From: Chryseosolibacter sp035628595
GTDB taxonomy: Bacteria > Bacteroidota > Bacteroidia > Cytophagales > Cyclobacteriaceae
Length of the DNA: 64,000 bases
Direction of reading: 5' to 3'
NCBI GenBank assembly: GCA_035628595.1
Contig: DASPJN010000267.1
Span: 1 to 64,000 of the forward strand
A program made the position numbers and the translations under genes. Of the stretch, positions 1-9,530 are shown piece after piece. Each line of letters opens with the position of its first letter. Positions within the stretch are counted from its first letter, which is position 1. The notes beneath the pieces were generated by a model. It was not told the DNA's origin. It worked only from the letters and a program-made list of their open reading frames with translations, and searched no databases.

Positions 1-108
1 GCCGGGAAAATTATTAAAAATGTTTTCGTAAAAGAAAGTTTGGCATGCGCATTGCGTTGTAATAAGTGGAGGCCCACACAAAAAAACAAACTAAACGTGG
101 GAATATTT

Positions 109-807
109 ATGGCAACAATTGCTAAAACCGTAGGAAGCTTCGACAAGGTCCTGGCTACCTGCAAACAAATCGGTGCACAGTATCAACCAAATGTAGACGT
201 GCTCACGCCCGCCGCCCTGAGCCAGCTACAAGAACGTGCACAAGCGTCACTAAGGGCGGCATCGAAGGCTCAAATAGCTTATTCACTTGCGGTGAAACAC
301 CGTAAGAAAAGTTTCGAGAGCATGCCAAAGCTTGCCGTGCGAATCGTGCGCATTCTTTCAACATTCGTGAAAGAAGACGACGTCCATTTGCAATCCGCCC
401 GGGCCATCACGAAAAGGTTCTACTCGGCCAGGCGAAAGCAAACTTCAGCGGAGGGGGCTGACAATACACGTGATACACGTTCGTCTGGCAGGTTCACCTA
501 TGATCAGCAACTCGAAACGTTTACCGCGCTGATCATGCTTGTCGTACGCGTGGAGGCTTACAATCCGGCTGAAGACTCACTTAAACGCGAAGCCCTGAAG
601 CAAGTCATTGCTGATCTTCGTGCGAAATGCCATACAGTTGCGGATGCCTACGCTGCTATGAAGCGTGCAAACCTGCTGCTCGATGAAGCGGTGTTCGGTA
701 GCAATGGAATTGTGAAGGTTAGCCGCTCTGTGAAAGCGTATATTCAGGGTGCCTTTGGGTCTTTTAGCAACGAAGCATCTCAATTGTCTTCCGCGCAACA
801 GTTGTAA
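109..807 (+). CDS. Hypothetical helical protein
   Basis: 232-aa protein of no family I recognise. The frame is open from position 40, but the first 23 codons are Cys/Arg/Lys rich and unlike the rest, so the ATG at 109 (start MATIAKTVGSFDKV) is preferred. The sequence is rich in Ala, Lys, Arg, Gln and Ser with few Gly or Pro, which suggests a mostly alpha-helical, soluble, basic protein. A low-complexity stretch of Ser, Thr, Asp and Arg near residues 110-130 probably separates two helical halves. There is no signal peptide or membrane segment. A strong terminator follows directly, so it is the last gene of its unit. Function unknown. Confidence 0.7.
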   Translation: MATIAKTVGSFDKVLATCKQIGAQYQPNVDVLTPAALSQLQERAQASLRAASKAQIAYSLAVKHRKKSFESMPKLAVRIVRILSTFVKEDDVHLQSARAITKRFYSARRKQTSAEGADNTRDTRSSGRFTYDQQLETFTALIMLVVRVEAYNPAEDSLKREALKQVIADLRAKCHTVADAYAAMKRANLLLDEAVFGSNGIVKVSRSVKAYIQGAFGSFSNEASQLSSAQQL

Positions 808-842
808 CAAAAATCAATTTTTATGAATCGAGGTAATCGTTA

Positions 843-879
843 GAACCTCCGGTTGTATCAATCGGAGGTTCTTTGTTTT
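843..879 (+). terminator. Rho-independent terminator
   Basis: Nine-bp perfect stem GAACCTCCG (843-851) with CGGAGGTTC (863-871), an 11-nt loop, then TTTGTTTT. It lies 35 bp after the stop of the first gene and should end that transcript. Confidence 0.85.
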
Positions 880-1080
880 CAAACTACACTGTATTACTAC
901 ATTTTGTCGATAACGCTCATCCCGTCCGCAGGTAACTTCCTCATTAACGGCTGGTACATCAATAACACCACGCTCGCTGTCCGGCCTATCGGGAATCGAT
1001 TCATTTTACTGCGATTCCTCGCTCAATCTTACAGGTAAAACTGACGATCGCGTTCTGCTTTAAAATCGCTGGTGTTTTGG

Positions 1081-1088
1081 TAAATTTG
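1081..1088 (+). promoter_or_regulatory. Bacteroidota promoter -7 box (TPR gene)
   Basis: TAAATTTG fits the Bacteroidota -7 consensus TAnnTTTG and lies 23 bp before the ATG of the giant TPR gene. No clear -33 TTG is seen at the expected distance, so the call rests on the -7 box and position. The upstream region 880-1080 holds nothing else I can identify. Confidence 0.5.
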
Positions 1089-1111
1089 TTACCCTGACAA
1101 ATTCTATACTT

Positions 1112-4100
1112 ATGAGAACCCCGCTTTTGGTTGCATTTCTTTTCTTCGTCGCAATATCCCCTGCGTTGGCGCAGAATACGGATTCGCTGATGCTCGCGCA
1201 GTACGAGACATCGCTGAAGAAACTTTCTTCCGGGGATTTTAACGATGCAGCGCTCGGTTTTACGCAACTGATCAATTCAGGCTTCAACAACAAAGAAGTA
1301 TACCTTAAACGCGGTGTTGCTCAGTATCACCTGAAAGAATTCGAGAAAGCAAAGGTTGATCTCGATGAGGCGATAAAAGCGCGCATCAACACCTCCGAGC
1401 TATACGAATATCGCGGCAACACAAAATACAATCTTGACGACTACCAGGGTGCCGCGGTAGATCTGGAGAAGGCTGTCAGCATGGGCGCTAAAAATTATGA
1501 AGCCCTTGCAAATCTGGGCAACGCCAAGTTCAGGATGGAACTGTATCCTGACGCTGTTAAATATTATAACATGGCTGTCGAGTCTGGTAATGCCGATGCG
1601 ATTATTTTCAACAATCGCGGCAAGGCAAAGTTTAATCTGAAAGACTACCAGCAGGCGCTTGCGGATTTCGACAAAGCCATCGAGCTGAAAGCGGGCTATG
1701 AAAAGGCGATTGAAAATCGGGCGGAGACAAGGTTCCAACTTAAAGAGTGGAAGTCGGCACTCGAGGACTTCGATGTTCTTTTTCAGGCTGGTCGTGGTGA
1801 CAAAGATCTGTACATGAAAGCAGGAACCGCACGGTTTAATATTGCTGACTATAAAGGCTCTTCAGAGTCTTTATCGAAAGTGGTGACAGAAGGCGTGAAG
1901 GACAAAGAAGTGTATCGTATGCTGGGCCTCAGCTACGCACAACTCAATGATTGTGTGCAGGCAAGTGAGGCGTTGGCGTCGGCTGTATCGTTGGGTGTAA
2001 GTGATAAGGATGTCTTTTTTCAACTCGGCTCATGCCAGTACTTTAATAAATCCTATGGTGATGCAGTCGAGACGTTAAGCCGGGCTATTAACGCGGGCAT
2101 CTCGTCAAAAGAAGTTTTTCTTTATAAAGGCAACTCGCTCCTTGCGCAGAAAGAGAATGAAAAAGCATTGACGGATCTTGAGAAAGCAATTCAACTTGGT
2201 GTTAGCGATGCGGAGGTTTTTAAAAACGTTGGCGATATCAAATTTCTAAAGAATGATTTTCAGGGCGCGGTAAAAAGTTACGATCAGTCGATAGCGCTTG
2301 GTACCAGCGATGCCGTTGTCTTTAACAATCGCGGTAAAGCAAAGTTCAATATCAATGACTTTCAGGGAAGCATCGCTGATTTCGATAAAGCCCTTGAACT
2401 AAAACCCGATTACGACAAAGCGCTGGAAAATCGCGCGGAAGCAAAATTCAAACTTGAAGACTGGACGGGCGCAGCTACTGATTTTGAGAAGCTGATTGCA
2501 AATGGCAAGACTGAACCTGTGTTCCAACAGAAGGCTGGAACTGCACACTACAAGCTCAATGCATTTGATGCAAGCGTGAAACTGCTCAGTGCAGCCGTCG
2601 CCAATGGCGTCAAAGATAAAGACGTGTTGATGATGCTGGGATTGAGTTATGCAAAGCTTGAGAATCATGCAGAGGTGATCACCAGCCTCACCGCGGCCAT
2701 CAACGCTGGCGTTGCAGACAAAGAAGTATTTTTTCAGCTCGGTAATGCCCAATATAAAACGAACGCTGTAGTTGCGGCAATTGAATCATTCAGTCGCGCA
2801 ATAAGTGCAGGCTATAATGAGAAAGAAGTTTACCTGATGAAGGGTAATGCGCACCTCTCTCAAAAGGAAAATGATAAGGCACTCGTTGATCTTGAGAAGG
2901 CAGTTTCTCTTGGTGTGAACGAAGCGGAGGTTTATAAGAACGTCGGTGATCTGAAATTTCTTAAAGACGATTTTGCTGGTGCGGTAAAAAGTTACGACCA
3001 GTCGATAGCCATCTCAAAAGATGACGCAACTGTGTTTAACAATCGCGGTAAAGCGAAATTCAATCTCCAGGATTACAAAGGCTCGATCCCTGACTTCGAC
3101 CAGGCAATTAGCTTGAAAGCTGATTATGACAAAGCGATTGAGAATCGCGCGGAAGCAAAACTGAAGACCGAAGACTGGAAGGGAGCGAGTGAAGACATTC
3201 AAAAGATTATCACCGCTGGAAGAAGTGATGTTACGCTTCAGCAAAAGCTCGGACTGTGCAAATACAAGCTTGCAGATTACCAGGGTACGGCTGAAGTGCT
3301 TGGTAAAGTTGTCGCAGGAGGCGTGAAAGAAAAGGAAACATTTACAATGCTCGGTCTGAGTTACTATGAATTAAAAAATTATACTGAGGCCACTGCTTCC
3401 TTATCGGCTGCTACCGGCCTGGGTGAGACGGATAAGAATGTATTTTTTGCGCTTGGCGTATCGCAGTATGAAACGAAAAACGATGCTGCTGCAATTGAAT
3501 CGTTATCGGCGGCGCTGAGCGCTGGATATACTGGCGCTGCGCTTTACCAGCTCAGAGGGAATGCGTTATTCAACGAAAAGGATTATGACAAAGCGTTGCC
3601 GGATCTTGAAAAAGCAATTTCGCTTGGCGTCACCGATGGGCAGGTGTACAAAAATACAGGAGACATCAAATTCATGAGAGAAGATTTTCAGTCAGCGATT
3701 GCGAACTATGACCTCGCTGAGAAGGCTGGCGCGAGTGATGCCGTGTTATTCAACAACAGGGGGAAGGCCCGTTTTAAGCTAAGCAAGTACCCGGAGGCGA
3801 TTACAGACTTTGATAAGGCAATTGAGAAACAAGCTGATTACGTGAAAGCCTTTTACAATCGTGGTCAAACGAAATTTGCCCTCAACGATTTTACCGGCGC
3901 AGTGCCTGACCTCGAAAAAGCGATGGCTTCCGAAGGGGAGTCAGTCGTGTTTCTTGAAATGCTCGGTGTGTCATACTACAATGTTAAGCGGAGAGATGAC
4001 GCACTCGCTACACTTGAAAAGGCGTTCACAGCAGGGTCGAAACATGCGAAGGTTCTGCTCTTTCTTGGTTACTTAAGATTTGACCGTAACGATTTCGCAG

Positions 4101-6019
4101 GTACGATCGCCGCGCTGAACCTCGCAGAAGAAGCCGGCGAAAAAGAAAACGAATTGTATCTGAAGCGGGGCAAATCAGCATTCGCGGTAAAGAATTATGA
4201 GCTGGCAATCATCGATCTGGAGAAATCGGTGGCTGCAAAAATTGCTGATCTCGGCGCGTACGAAGGGCTCGCTCTTTCATATATCAGCACGCAAAAAGAA
4301 AAAGAAGCTGCTCCTCATCTTGAGTCCGCAGCAACGCTTGGCAGTAAGAATAATGAGATCTTCTTCCAGCTCGGTAATGCAAGATTCAGAGCCAGCAACT
4401 ATACCGGCGCGATTGAATCCTATGATCAGGCCATCACGCTTGGCATGAACAACGAAGTTATTTACAATAACCGGGGGAAAGCGAAGCTGAATGCAAGTAT
4501 GGTGAAAGAGTCGATTGAAGATTTCGATCGTTCAATCGCGATTAAGAAAGATTACACGCAACCATACAGAAACAGAGGCGCAGCCCGCTTTCAGCTTGAA
4601 GATTTCACGGGTGCAATCACCGATATCTCCATTGTAATAAGTCGTGGCGAAGCAAGTGCGGAAGACTATAGCAGGATCGGGATCGCTAAGTATAAAACGA
4701 AGGATTTTGCCGGAGCGGTTACCGATCTGACAAGCGCCATCAGCAATGATTCAAAAGATATTAATGTTTCGGTTTACCGCGGACTCGCATATTTTGAGCT
4801 GAAAGACTTTGAGAAGGCTGTCGGTGACTTTTCAAAAGCAATTGATGAGGGTATCAGCACTGCTGATATTTTTTATAAACGAGGCGCTTCCTATTTTTCA
4901 CTGGCTGATTACAAGAATGCGGTTTTAGATCTTGACAAGGCAATCACCAAAGGATGTGTCGAAGCCTTAGCATTCGACATGCGCGGATACTGTAAGTATG
5001 ATTCAAAAAAATATGCTGAAGCGATCACTGACTATAATCAGGCACTCGTTTACGATGACAAGCTCGCGATCACCTATTTCCATAGAGGCGATGCAAAGTT
5101 CTTAAGTGACTACATCGCTGGCGCGATTGATGACTACACACAGGCTGTAACGCTTGGAATTAACGACCCGGTGCTATTCAACAATCGCGGGAAAGCTCAC
5201 CTGAAGACCGATAATTTCGATGCGGCTATCGCCGACTTCACAGAGGCAATAAACCGGAACGATAAGTATACACGCGCGTATGAGAACCGTGGTCACGCTT
5301 ATTTCAAGACCACCAGGTACAACGAAGCAATCAGTGATTTCAGGATGGTTGAGAAACTTTCTGAGAAAACTGAGACAGAACTCCTTCGTTTGCTGGGCGA
5401 TGCTTACTACCTGACGGAAAATATGACGCCGGCACTTGAATACTATGATAAAGTGGTGCAGGCTGGTGTTAAGGATAAAGATGTTTTTTACCGCAGGGCC
5501 TTGATCCTGTTGCAGACAGAAGCATATCGCGAGGCACTAACAGATTTTGCCAGCGCACGGCAGGCGGGAGAAAACTCGGTGCAACTATATCTGAGCGAAG
5601 GGCGAGCACACATTGCGCTTGAGGATTTCAAGGGCGCCTTGAATTCACTGAACAAAGCCCTGGAGATGGAGCCGAAGAATGCTGATGCGCATTTCAACAG
5701 GGCACTTGTAAACGAGTCCCTCGAAGATTTCGAAGGCGCCATCATTGATTATAACAAAGTTGTGAGCCTGAATCCCAACGATGACATCGCTTACTACAAT
5801 CGTGCAAATTGTAAGGCGAGCCTTGATGATGTTGGCGCGGCGGTCTCAGACATGGACGAAGCCATTCGCATTGCTCCGAAAAACGCTTCGTATTACAAAC
5901 TTCGGGGTAATTACTATTACCAGCTCGACCAAAAAGATAAAGCTTGCTTCGACTGGCGTAAGGCGGTTGAGTATGGAGATGAAAAAGCCAAGTTTCAAAT
6001 AGACACTTACTGTAAATAG
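1112..6019 (+). CDS. Giant secreted tetratricopeptide-repeat protein
   Basis: 1635-aa protein with a signal peptide (residues 1-21, ending SPALAQ), followed almost wholly by about 47 tandem 34-residue TPR units to the C-terminus (last residues FQIDTYCK). TPR solenoids are protein-binding scaffolds; here it would act in the periplasm or at the cell surface. The repeats form a higher-order unit: the motif NNRGKA (codons starting at 1610, 2324, 3038, 3752, 4466 and 5180) recurs exactly every 714 bp, that is 238 residues or seven TPRs, without a single indel. Neighbouring units also share whole phrases such as EVFKNVGDIKFL and EVYKNVGDLKFL. There is no catalytic domain, T9SS tail or membrane anchor. 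It has its own promoter and no operon partner. Partner unknown. Confidence 0.9.
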   Translation: MRTPLLVAFLFFVAISPALAQNTDSLMLAQYETSLKKLSSGDFNDAALGFTQLINSGFNNKEVYLKRGVAQYHLKEFEKAKVDLDEAIKARINTSELYEYRGNTKYNLDDYQGAAVDLEKAVSMGAKNYEALANLGNAKFRMELYPDAVKYYNMAVESGNADAIIFNNRGKAKFNLKDYQQALADFDKAIELKAGYEKAIENRAETRFQLKEWKSALEDFDVLFQAGRGDKDLYMKAGTARFNIADYKGSSESLSKVVTEGVKDKEVYRMLGLSYAQLNDCVQASEALASAVSLGVSDKDVFFQLGSCQYFNKSYGDAVETLSRAINAGISSKEVFLYKGNSLLAQKENEKALTDLEKAIQLGVSDAEVFKNVGDIKFLKNDFQGAVKSYDQSIALGTSDAVVFNNRGKAKFNINDFQGSIADFDKALELKPDYDKALENRAEAKFKLEDWTGAATDFEKLIANGKTEPVFQQKAGTAHYKLNAFDASVKLLSAAVANGVKDKDVLMMLGLSYAKLENHAEVITSLTAAINAGVADKEVFFQLGNAQYKTNAVVAAIESFSRAISAGYNEKEVYLMKGNAHLSQKENDKALVDLEKAVSLGVNEAEVYKNVGDLKFLKDDFAGAVKSYDQSIAISKDDATVFNNRGKAKFNLQDYKGSIPDFDQAISLKADYDKAIENRAEAKLKTEDWKGASEDIQKIITAGRSDVTLQQKLGLCKYKLADYQGTAEVLGKVVAGGVKEKETFTMLGLSYYELKNYTEATASLSAATGLGETDKNVFFALGVSQYETKNDAAAIESLSAALSAGYTGAALYQLRGNALFNEKDYDKALPDLEKAISLGVTDGQVYKNTGDIKFMREDFQSAIANYDLAEKAGASDAVLFNNRGKARFKLSKYPEAITDFDKAIEKQADYVKAFYNRGQTKFALNDFTGAVPDLEKAMASEGESVVFLEMLGVSYYNVKRRDDALATLEKAFTAGSKHAKVLLFLGYLRFDRNDFAGTIAALNLAEEAGEKENELYLKRGKSAFAVKNYELAIIDLEKSVAAKIADLGAYEGLALSYISTQKEKEAAPHLESAATLGSKNNEIFFQLGNARFRASNYTGAIESYDQAITLGMNNEVIYNNRGKAKLNASMVKESIEDFDRSIAIKKDYTQPYRNRGAARFQLEDFTGAITDISIVISRGEASAEDYSRIGIAKYKTKDFAGAVTDLTSAISNDSKDINVSVYRGLAYFELKDFEKAVGDFSKAIDEGISTADIFYKRGASYFSLADYKNAVLDLDKAITKGCVEALAFDMRGYCKYDSKKYAEAITDYNQALVYDDKLAITYFHRGDAKFLSDYIAGAIDDYTQAVTLGINDPVLFNNRGKAHLKTDNFDAAIADFTEAINRNDKYTRAYENRGHAYFKTTRYNEAISDFRMVEKLSEKTETELLRLLGDAYYLTENMTPALEYYDKVVQAGVKDKDVFYRRALILLQTEAYREALTDFASARQAGENSVQLYLSEGRAHIALEDFKGALNSLNKALEMEPKNADAHFNRALVNESLEDFEGAIIDYNKVVSLNPNDDIAYYNRANCKASLDDVGAAVSDMDEAIRIAPKNASYYKLRGNYYYQLDQKDKACFDWRKAVEYGDEKAKFQIDTYCK
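1499..5782 (+). repeat. Six 714-bp coding super-repeats (7 TPRs each)
   Basis: Anchor codons of equivalent TPRs fall at 1499, 2213, 2927, 3641, 4355 and 5069, and a partial seventh unit starts at 5783; each step is exactly 714 bp. Units starting at 2213 and 2927 are the most alike, and outer units are more diverged. The pattern fits duplication of a seven-TPR module inside the gene followed by divergence that kept the phase. Confidence 0.85.
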
Positions 6020-6222
6020 GCGCTCATTTTTTTGACTATTTGGAGGATCCATTGCGTTCTCTTTCTGCGTTTGATTTCATCAATGCGCGAAAAACGCATT
6101 TGTGCAGGCTTCTTTCTGAATTTCGTTTAAAATCGAGAGAGAACTTACATACGAAAGGCCGCTTAGTTTGAAGGCGTTGATTACTGTCGGTTGAAGGTGC
6201 ATCTTTACCTAGCCAACCAGTT

Positions 6223-6717
6223 ATGAAGCGATATCTTTTTTTGATTTTGATCTTCATGGTCATTAAAGCCCACGCCTTCCAGAATGAATTCTCTGGCAAG
6301 GTGGTTAATGTGATCGATGGGAATACGTTTGAGGTCATTGGTACAGACAATGAGCCACAGCGGATAACACTGGCCGGTATCGACTGTCCCGAGCTTACAC
6401 AGGATTACGGTGATAAAGCAAAAAAGCTTCTTGAAAAATTAATCCTTAATAAAGAGGTTTCGGTATCGTTATCCGGTAAGGACCGATGGGGCAATTATAT
6501 CGGTGTAATTAGAATTGTAAAGAACAATCAGGATCCGCGTTTGAAACTACTCGAAGAAGGACTTGCATGGACCGCTGAACGAAATCCTATACCGGAATTA
6601 GAGTCCCTTCGTCTTGAAGCCAAAAATAAAGGTGACGGCCTTTGGCAGGATCCCAATGCAATTGCTCCCTGGATCTACCGGCGCCAGCAAACCATGATGC
6701 AAGCCAAAAGCTCATAA
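6223..6717 (+). CDS. Secreted thermonuclease-like (SNase) protein
   Basis: 164-aa SNase-fold protein with a signal peptide (residues 1-18, ending IKAHA), so it acts outside the cytoplasm. The family cleaves DNA and RNA using Ca2+. Visible motifs: VIDGNTFEV (about 30-38), then QRITLAGIDCPE, giving Arg47, Asp54 and Glu57 as equivalents of staphylococcal Arg35, Asp40 and Glu43. The loop that normally reads D-x-x-G-R here reads DRWGN, so the second catalytic arginine (Arg87 in the staphylococcal enzyme) is Asn91. Activity may therefore be weak or altered. It is followed by a small secreted protein on the same strand. The family call is firm; catalytic competence is doubtful. Confidence 0.88.
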   Translation: MKRYLFLILIFMVIKAHAFQNEFSGKVVNVIDGNTFEVIGTDNEPQRITLAGIDCPELTQDYGDKAKKLLEKLILNKEVSVSLSGKDRWGNYIGVIRIVKNNQDPRLKLLEEGLAWTAERNPIPELESLRLEAKNKGDGLWQDPNAIAPWIYRRQQTMMQAKSS

Positions 6718-6823
6718 CCAGTAGCTCGACCGGCATTAACATTCACTCATCGATTTCGGACTAACATTTATGCATCGCCGCACACTATGCCGCGGGCTGA
6801 ACCTGTTATCGATAAAAAGTAGC

Positions 6824-7201
6824 ATGAGGATTATCCTGGTCATTCAACTTCTGTTGTTATCGAATTATTTATTCGCGCAAAGCGAAGACGCAGATCAAAG
6901 CTTACAAAGAGCGCCCTCGTCATTGCATCCCGGTGAGCCCGTGCAGAGGCAGGAAGTCAGAACGAAAAAAACCCGAAAGCTTGATAAGGAGGACATCATC
7001 CGCATATACGGAGGCAAGGTAGAGTCGCGGAAGGAATTTGAAGCACGCATGGTCAGAACAGTAAAGCAAATCCGCAAACGCGAAAAGGGAATGAAAAAAC
7101 CACAGTATTCTGATCCCATGTATTTCGGACATAAACGCCCGCCGAAAAAGCACAAGGCTGGGCATCTAAAGTTTTGTAAGGAATGTGGCATTCGGCATTA
7201 A
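6824..7201 (+). CDS. Small secreted basic protein
   Basis: 125-aa protein of unknown family. The frame is open from 6770, but the ATG at 6824 begins a clean signal peptide (MRIILVIQLLLLSNYLFAQ), so that start is preferred. The mature part is very rich in Lys, Arg and Glu (for example RTKKTRKL and KKPPKKHK-like stretches) and ends with a C-x-x-C-G motif (FCKECGIRH), which could bind metal or form a disulfide. It follows the SNase-like gene on the same strand by 106 bp. No domain is recognised. Confidence 0.65.
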   Translation: MRIILVIQLLLLSNYLFAQSEDADQSLQRAPSSLHPGEPVQRQEVRTKKTRKLDKEDIIRIYGGKVESRKEFEARMVRTVKQIRKREKGMKKPQYSDPMYFGHKRPPKKHKAGHLKFCKECGIRH

Positions 7202-7234
7202 TGCGTATTCAGATGTTCGTTGCTAACTTAAGGC

Positions 7235-7891
7235 ATGAACATCGCCCGGCATATTGAGCACACGAATCTCAGCTCTCAGCTTACTATTTCAGATATCGAT
7301 AAACTCGTTGATGAAGCACGCCAATTTGGTTTTCTCGGCGTTTGTGTTCCGCCCTTTTGGGTGCGGAGAGCCTTCCGCGAAAGAGGAAATTCAAAAATTA
7401 TTTTAGTTACTGTTGCAGGCTTCCCTTTGGGTTATAACATGACCGAAACCAAGATTGATGAAATCAGGCGTGCAATCGATAACGGCGCCGACGAAATCGA
7501 TTTAGTTTGGAACGTTACTTCCTTTAAAACCGGTATTCCCTGGACGAAAATTGAAGTGGCAAAGTGTGCAAAGCTTACGCATGATTATGAACGTCTGTTG
7601 AAAGTAATCATCGAGACTGCTTATCTTACTGATCGGGAGATTGAACAAGCATGTAAAATTTGTGCAGATGCCGGTGCTGATTTCGTTAAAACGTCTACTG
7701 GTTTTGCTCCGCAGGGAGCCGAGGTAGAACAGGTGAAATTAATGCGCGAATCGTTACCTGCACATGTCGGCGTAAAAGCGTCGGGCGGAATTAAAACGTA
7801 TGAACAGGCACTTGCTATGCTTCATGCCGGCGCGGATCGTATTGGCACATCTTCAGGGATATCGATTTTAGAAAATCAGAAAACGAAATAA
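7235..7891 (+). CDS. deoC: Deoxyribose-phosphate aldolase
   Basis: 218-aa class I aldolase that splits 2-deoxyribose 5-phosphate into glyceraldehyde 3-phosphate and acetaldehyde, in cytoplasmic deoxynucleoside breakdown. Key residues are visible: Asp89 in DEIDLVWN, the Schiff-base Lys152 in FVKTSTGF, and Lys181 in VGVKASGGIK. Its length is typical of the family. It lies 6 bp upstream of an aldehyde dehydrogenase gene whose predicted GapN-like activity would oxidise one product of the reaction, so a shared operon is likely. Confidence 0.95.
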   Translation: MNIARHIEHTNLSSQLTISDIDKLVDEARQFGFLGVCVPPFWVRRAFRERGNSKIILVTVAGFPLGYNMTETKIDEIRRAIDNGADEIDLVWNVTSFKTGIPWTKIEVAKCAKLTHDYERLLKVIIETAYLTDREIEQACKICADAGADFVKTSTGFAPQGAEVEQVKLMRESLPAHVGVKASGGIKTYEQALAMLHAGADRIGTSSGISILENQKTK

Positions 7892-7897
7892 TTCATC

Positions 7898-9514
7898 ATG
7901 CAGAATCTTGTTAACGCATTCGTGGAAATATCAAAAGCACCGGATGCACTGCAGATCAACGATAAAATTGATCAGCGCGAATATCTCATTAACGGAGAAT
8001 TGACAACATGGCACGGGCCATTGAATCCGATCCTCAGTCCTGTTTTCTTTAAACAAGGAAACGACTTTGTGCAGCAGACGATTGGAAGTACGCCGTTGCT
8101 CACATCGAAAGAATCGCTTGAAGCGCTTGACGCCGCAGTGAATGCCTATGAGCTGGGCCATGGCGTGTGGCCGACGATGAGCGTTACAAAACGTATCGGG
8201 CACGTGGAAAACTTTCTTACGGCAATGAAGAAGAAACGTGCAGAGGTTGTGAAGCTGTTGATGTGGGAGATTGGAAAATCATTAAAAGACTCGGAGAAAG
8301 AGTTCGATCGCACCTGCGATTACATTGTCGATACTGTGAAAGCTTATAAGGACATTGATCGAAGTTCAGCCAAGTTTGTGGAGGAGCAGGGCTTTATGGC
8401 ACAGATCCGACGTGTACCGTTAGGCGTAGCGTTGTGTATGGGTCCCTACAACTATCCGCTCAACGAAACCTTTACCACACTTTTTCCTGCGTTAATAATG
8501 GGAAACACGGTGGTGTTTAAGCCAGCGAAATTCGGTGTGCTGCTGATCCGTCCATTACTCGAGGCTTTTCGCGATAACTTCCCTCCAGGAGTGATCAATG
8601 TGATTTATGGTCGGGGTCGCGAGACTGTCGGCGCACTGATGGAAAGCGGAAAGGTTGACGTATTTGCATTCATTGGCACAAACAAAGGCGCGAACGATTT
8701 GAAAAAACTTCATCCAAAACCGCACCGGTTAAAATCGGTACTCGGTCTTGACGCAAAGAACCCCGCCATTGTATTGCCCGATGCTGACATTGATAATGCA
8801 GTTTCCGAGTGTGTGATGGGAGCGCTGTCATTTAATGGTCAGCGTTGCACCGCATTGAAAATTCTTCTCGTTCACAGGTCGGTGGCAGATACTTTTTTGC
8901 AAAAGTTCAACGCGGCTGTCGGTAAACTAAAACCAGGATTGCCCTGGACAGATGGTGTAAGTCTCACGCCACTACCCGAGCCCGGTAAGGTTGGATATTT
9001 AAACGAACTTGTTGAGGATGCTAAAAGCCATGGTGCAAAAATTATGAATGAGGGCGGAGGTGAAACTATTGCTTCGTTTTTTTATCCTGCGGTGATGTAT
9101 CCGGTGAATGAAAAGATGCGGCTCTACCATGAGGAGCAATTCGGACCAGTAATTCCTATTGTGCCGTTTGATCACGATGAAGAAGCAATTCGATACGTGG
9201 TGAATTCGAATTTCGGTCAGCAGGTCAGTATTTTTGGTGCGGATTCGAAGCGCGTCGCAAACTTGATGGATGCTTTTGTGAATCAGGTTGGGCGAATTAA
9301 TCTGAATGCGCAAAGCCAGCGCGGCCCGGATTCATTTCCATTCAATGGCCGTAAAGATTCGGCGGAAGGAACCTTATCTGTTTATGATGCTTTACGGGTT
9401 TTTTCAATACGGACATTGGTTGCAACAAAAAGTACGGAAGGAAACAAACAGATGCTTAGCACCATCATGCGAAATCGAGAATCCGCTTTTCTGAGTACCG
9501 ATTACATTATGTAA
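7898..9514 (+). CDS. Aldehyde dehydrogenase, GapN-like
   Basis: 538-aa cytoplasmic member of the NAD(P)-dependent aldehyde dehydrogenase superfamily, closest in my reading to non-phosphorylating glyceraldehyde-3-phosphate dehydrogenases of Bacteroidota. Motifs: oxyanion-hole Asn in GPYNYPLNE (about residue 185), cofactor Lys208 in VVFKPA, and nucleophile Cys317 in FNGQRCTALK. The position of the usual general-base Glu (LELGGK in most family members) reads LGLDAK, so Glu is replaced by Gly. Co-transcription with deoC, 6 bp upstream, fits use of glyceraldehyde 3-phosphate or acetaldehyde. The superfamily is certain; the substrate is inferred. Confidence 0.8.
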   Translation: MQNLVNAFVEISKAPDALQINDKIDQREYLINGELTTWHGPLNPILSPVFFKQGNDFVQQTIGSTPLLTSKESLEALDAAVNAYELGHGVWPTMSVTKRIGHVENFLTAMKKKRAEVVKLLMWEIGKSLKDSEKEFDRTCDYIVDTVKAYKDIDRSSAKFVEEQGFMAQIRRVPLGVALCMGPYNYPLNETFTTLFPALIMGNTVVFKPAKFGVLLIRPLLEAFRDNFPPGVINVIYGRGRETVGALMESGKVDVFAFIGTNKGANDLKKLHPKPHRLKSVLGLDAKNPAIVLPDADIDNAVSECVMGALSFNGQRCTALKILLVHRSVADTFLQKFNAAVGKLKPGLPWTDGVSLTPLPEPGKVGYLNELVEDAKSHGAKIMNEGGGETIASFFYPAVMYPVNEKMRLYHEEQFGPVIPIVPFDHDEEAIRYVVNSNFGQQVSIFGADSKRVANLMDAFVNQVGRINLNAQSQRGPDSFPFNGRKDSAEGTLSVYDALRVFSIRTLVATKSTEGNKQMLSTIMRNRESAFLSTDYIM

Positions 9515-9530
9515 GAACCGAACAAAACCA

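Noticed and set aside
853..1038. 61-codon plus-strand frame after the first gene
   Set aside because: It begins inside the terminator stem, has no promoter and its codon content does not resemble a gene.
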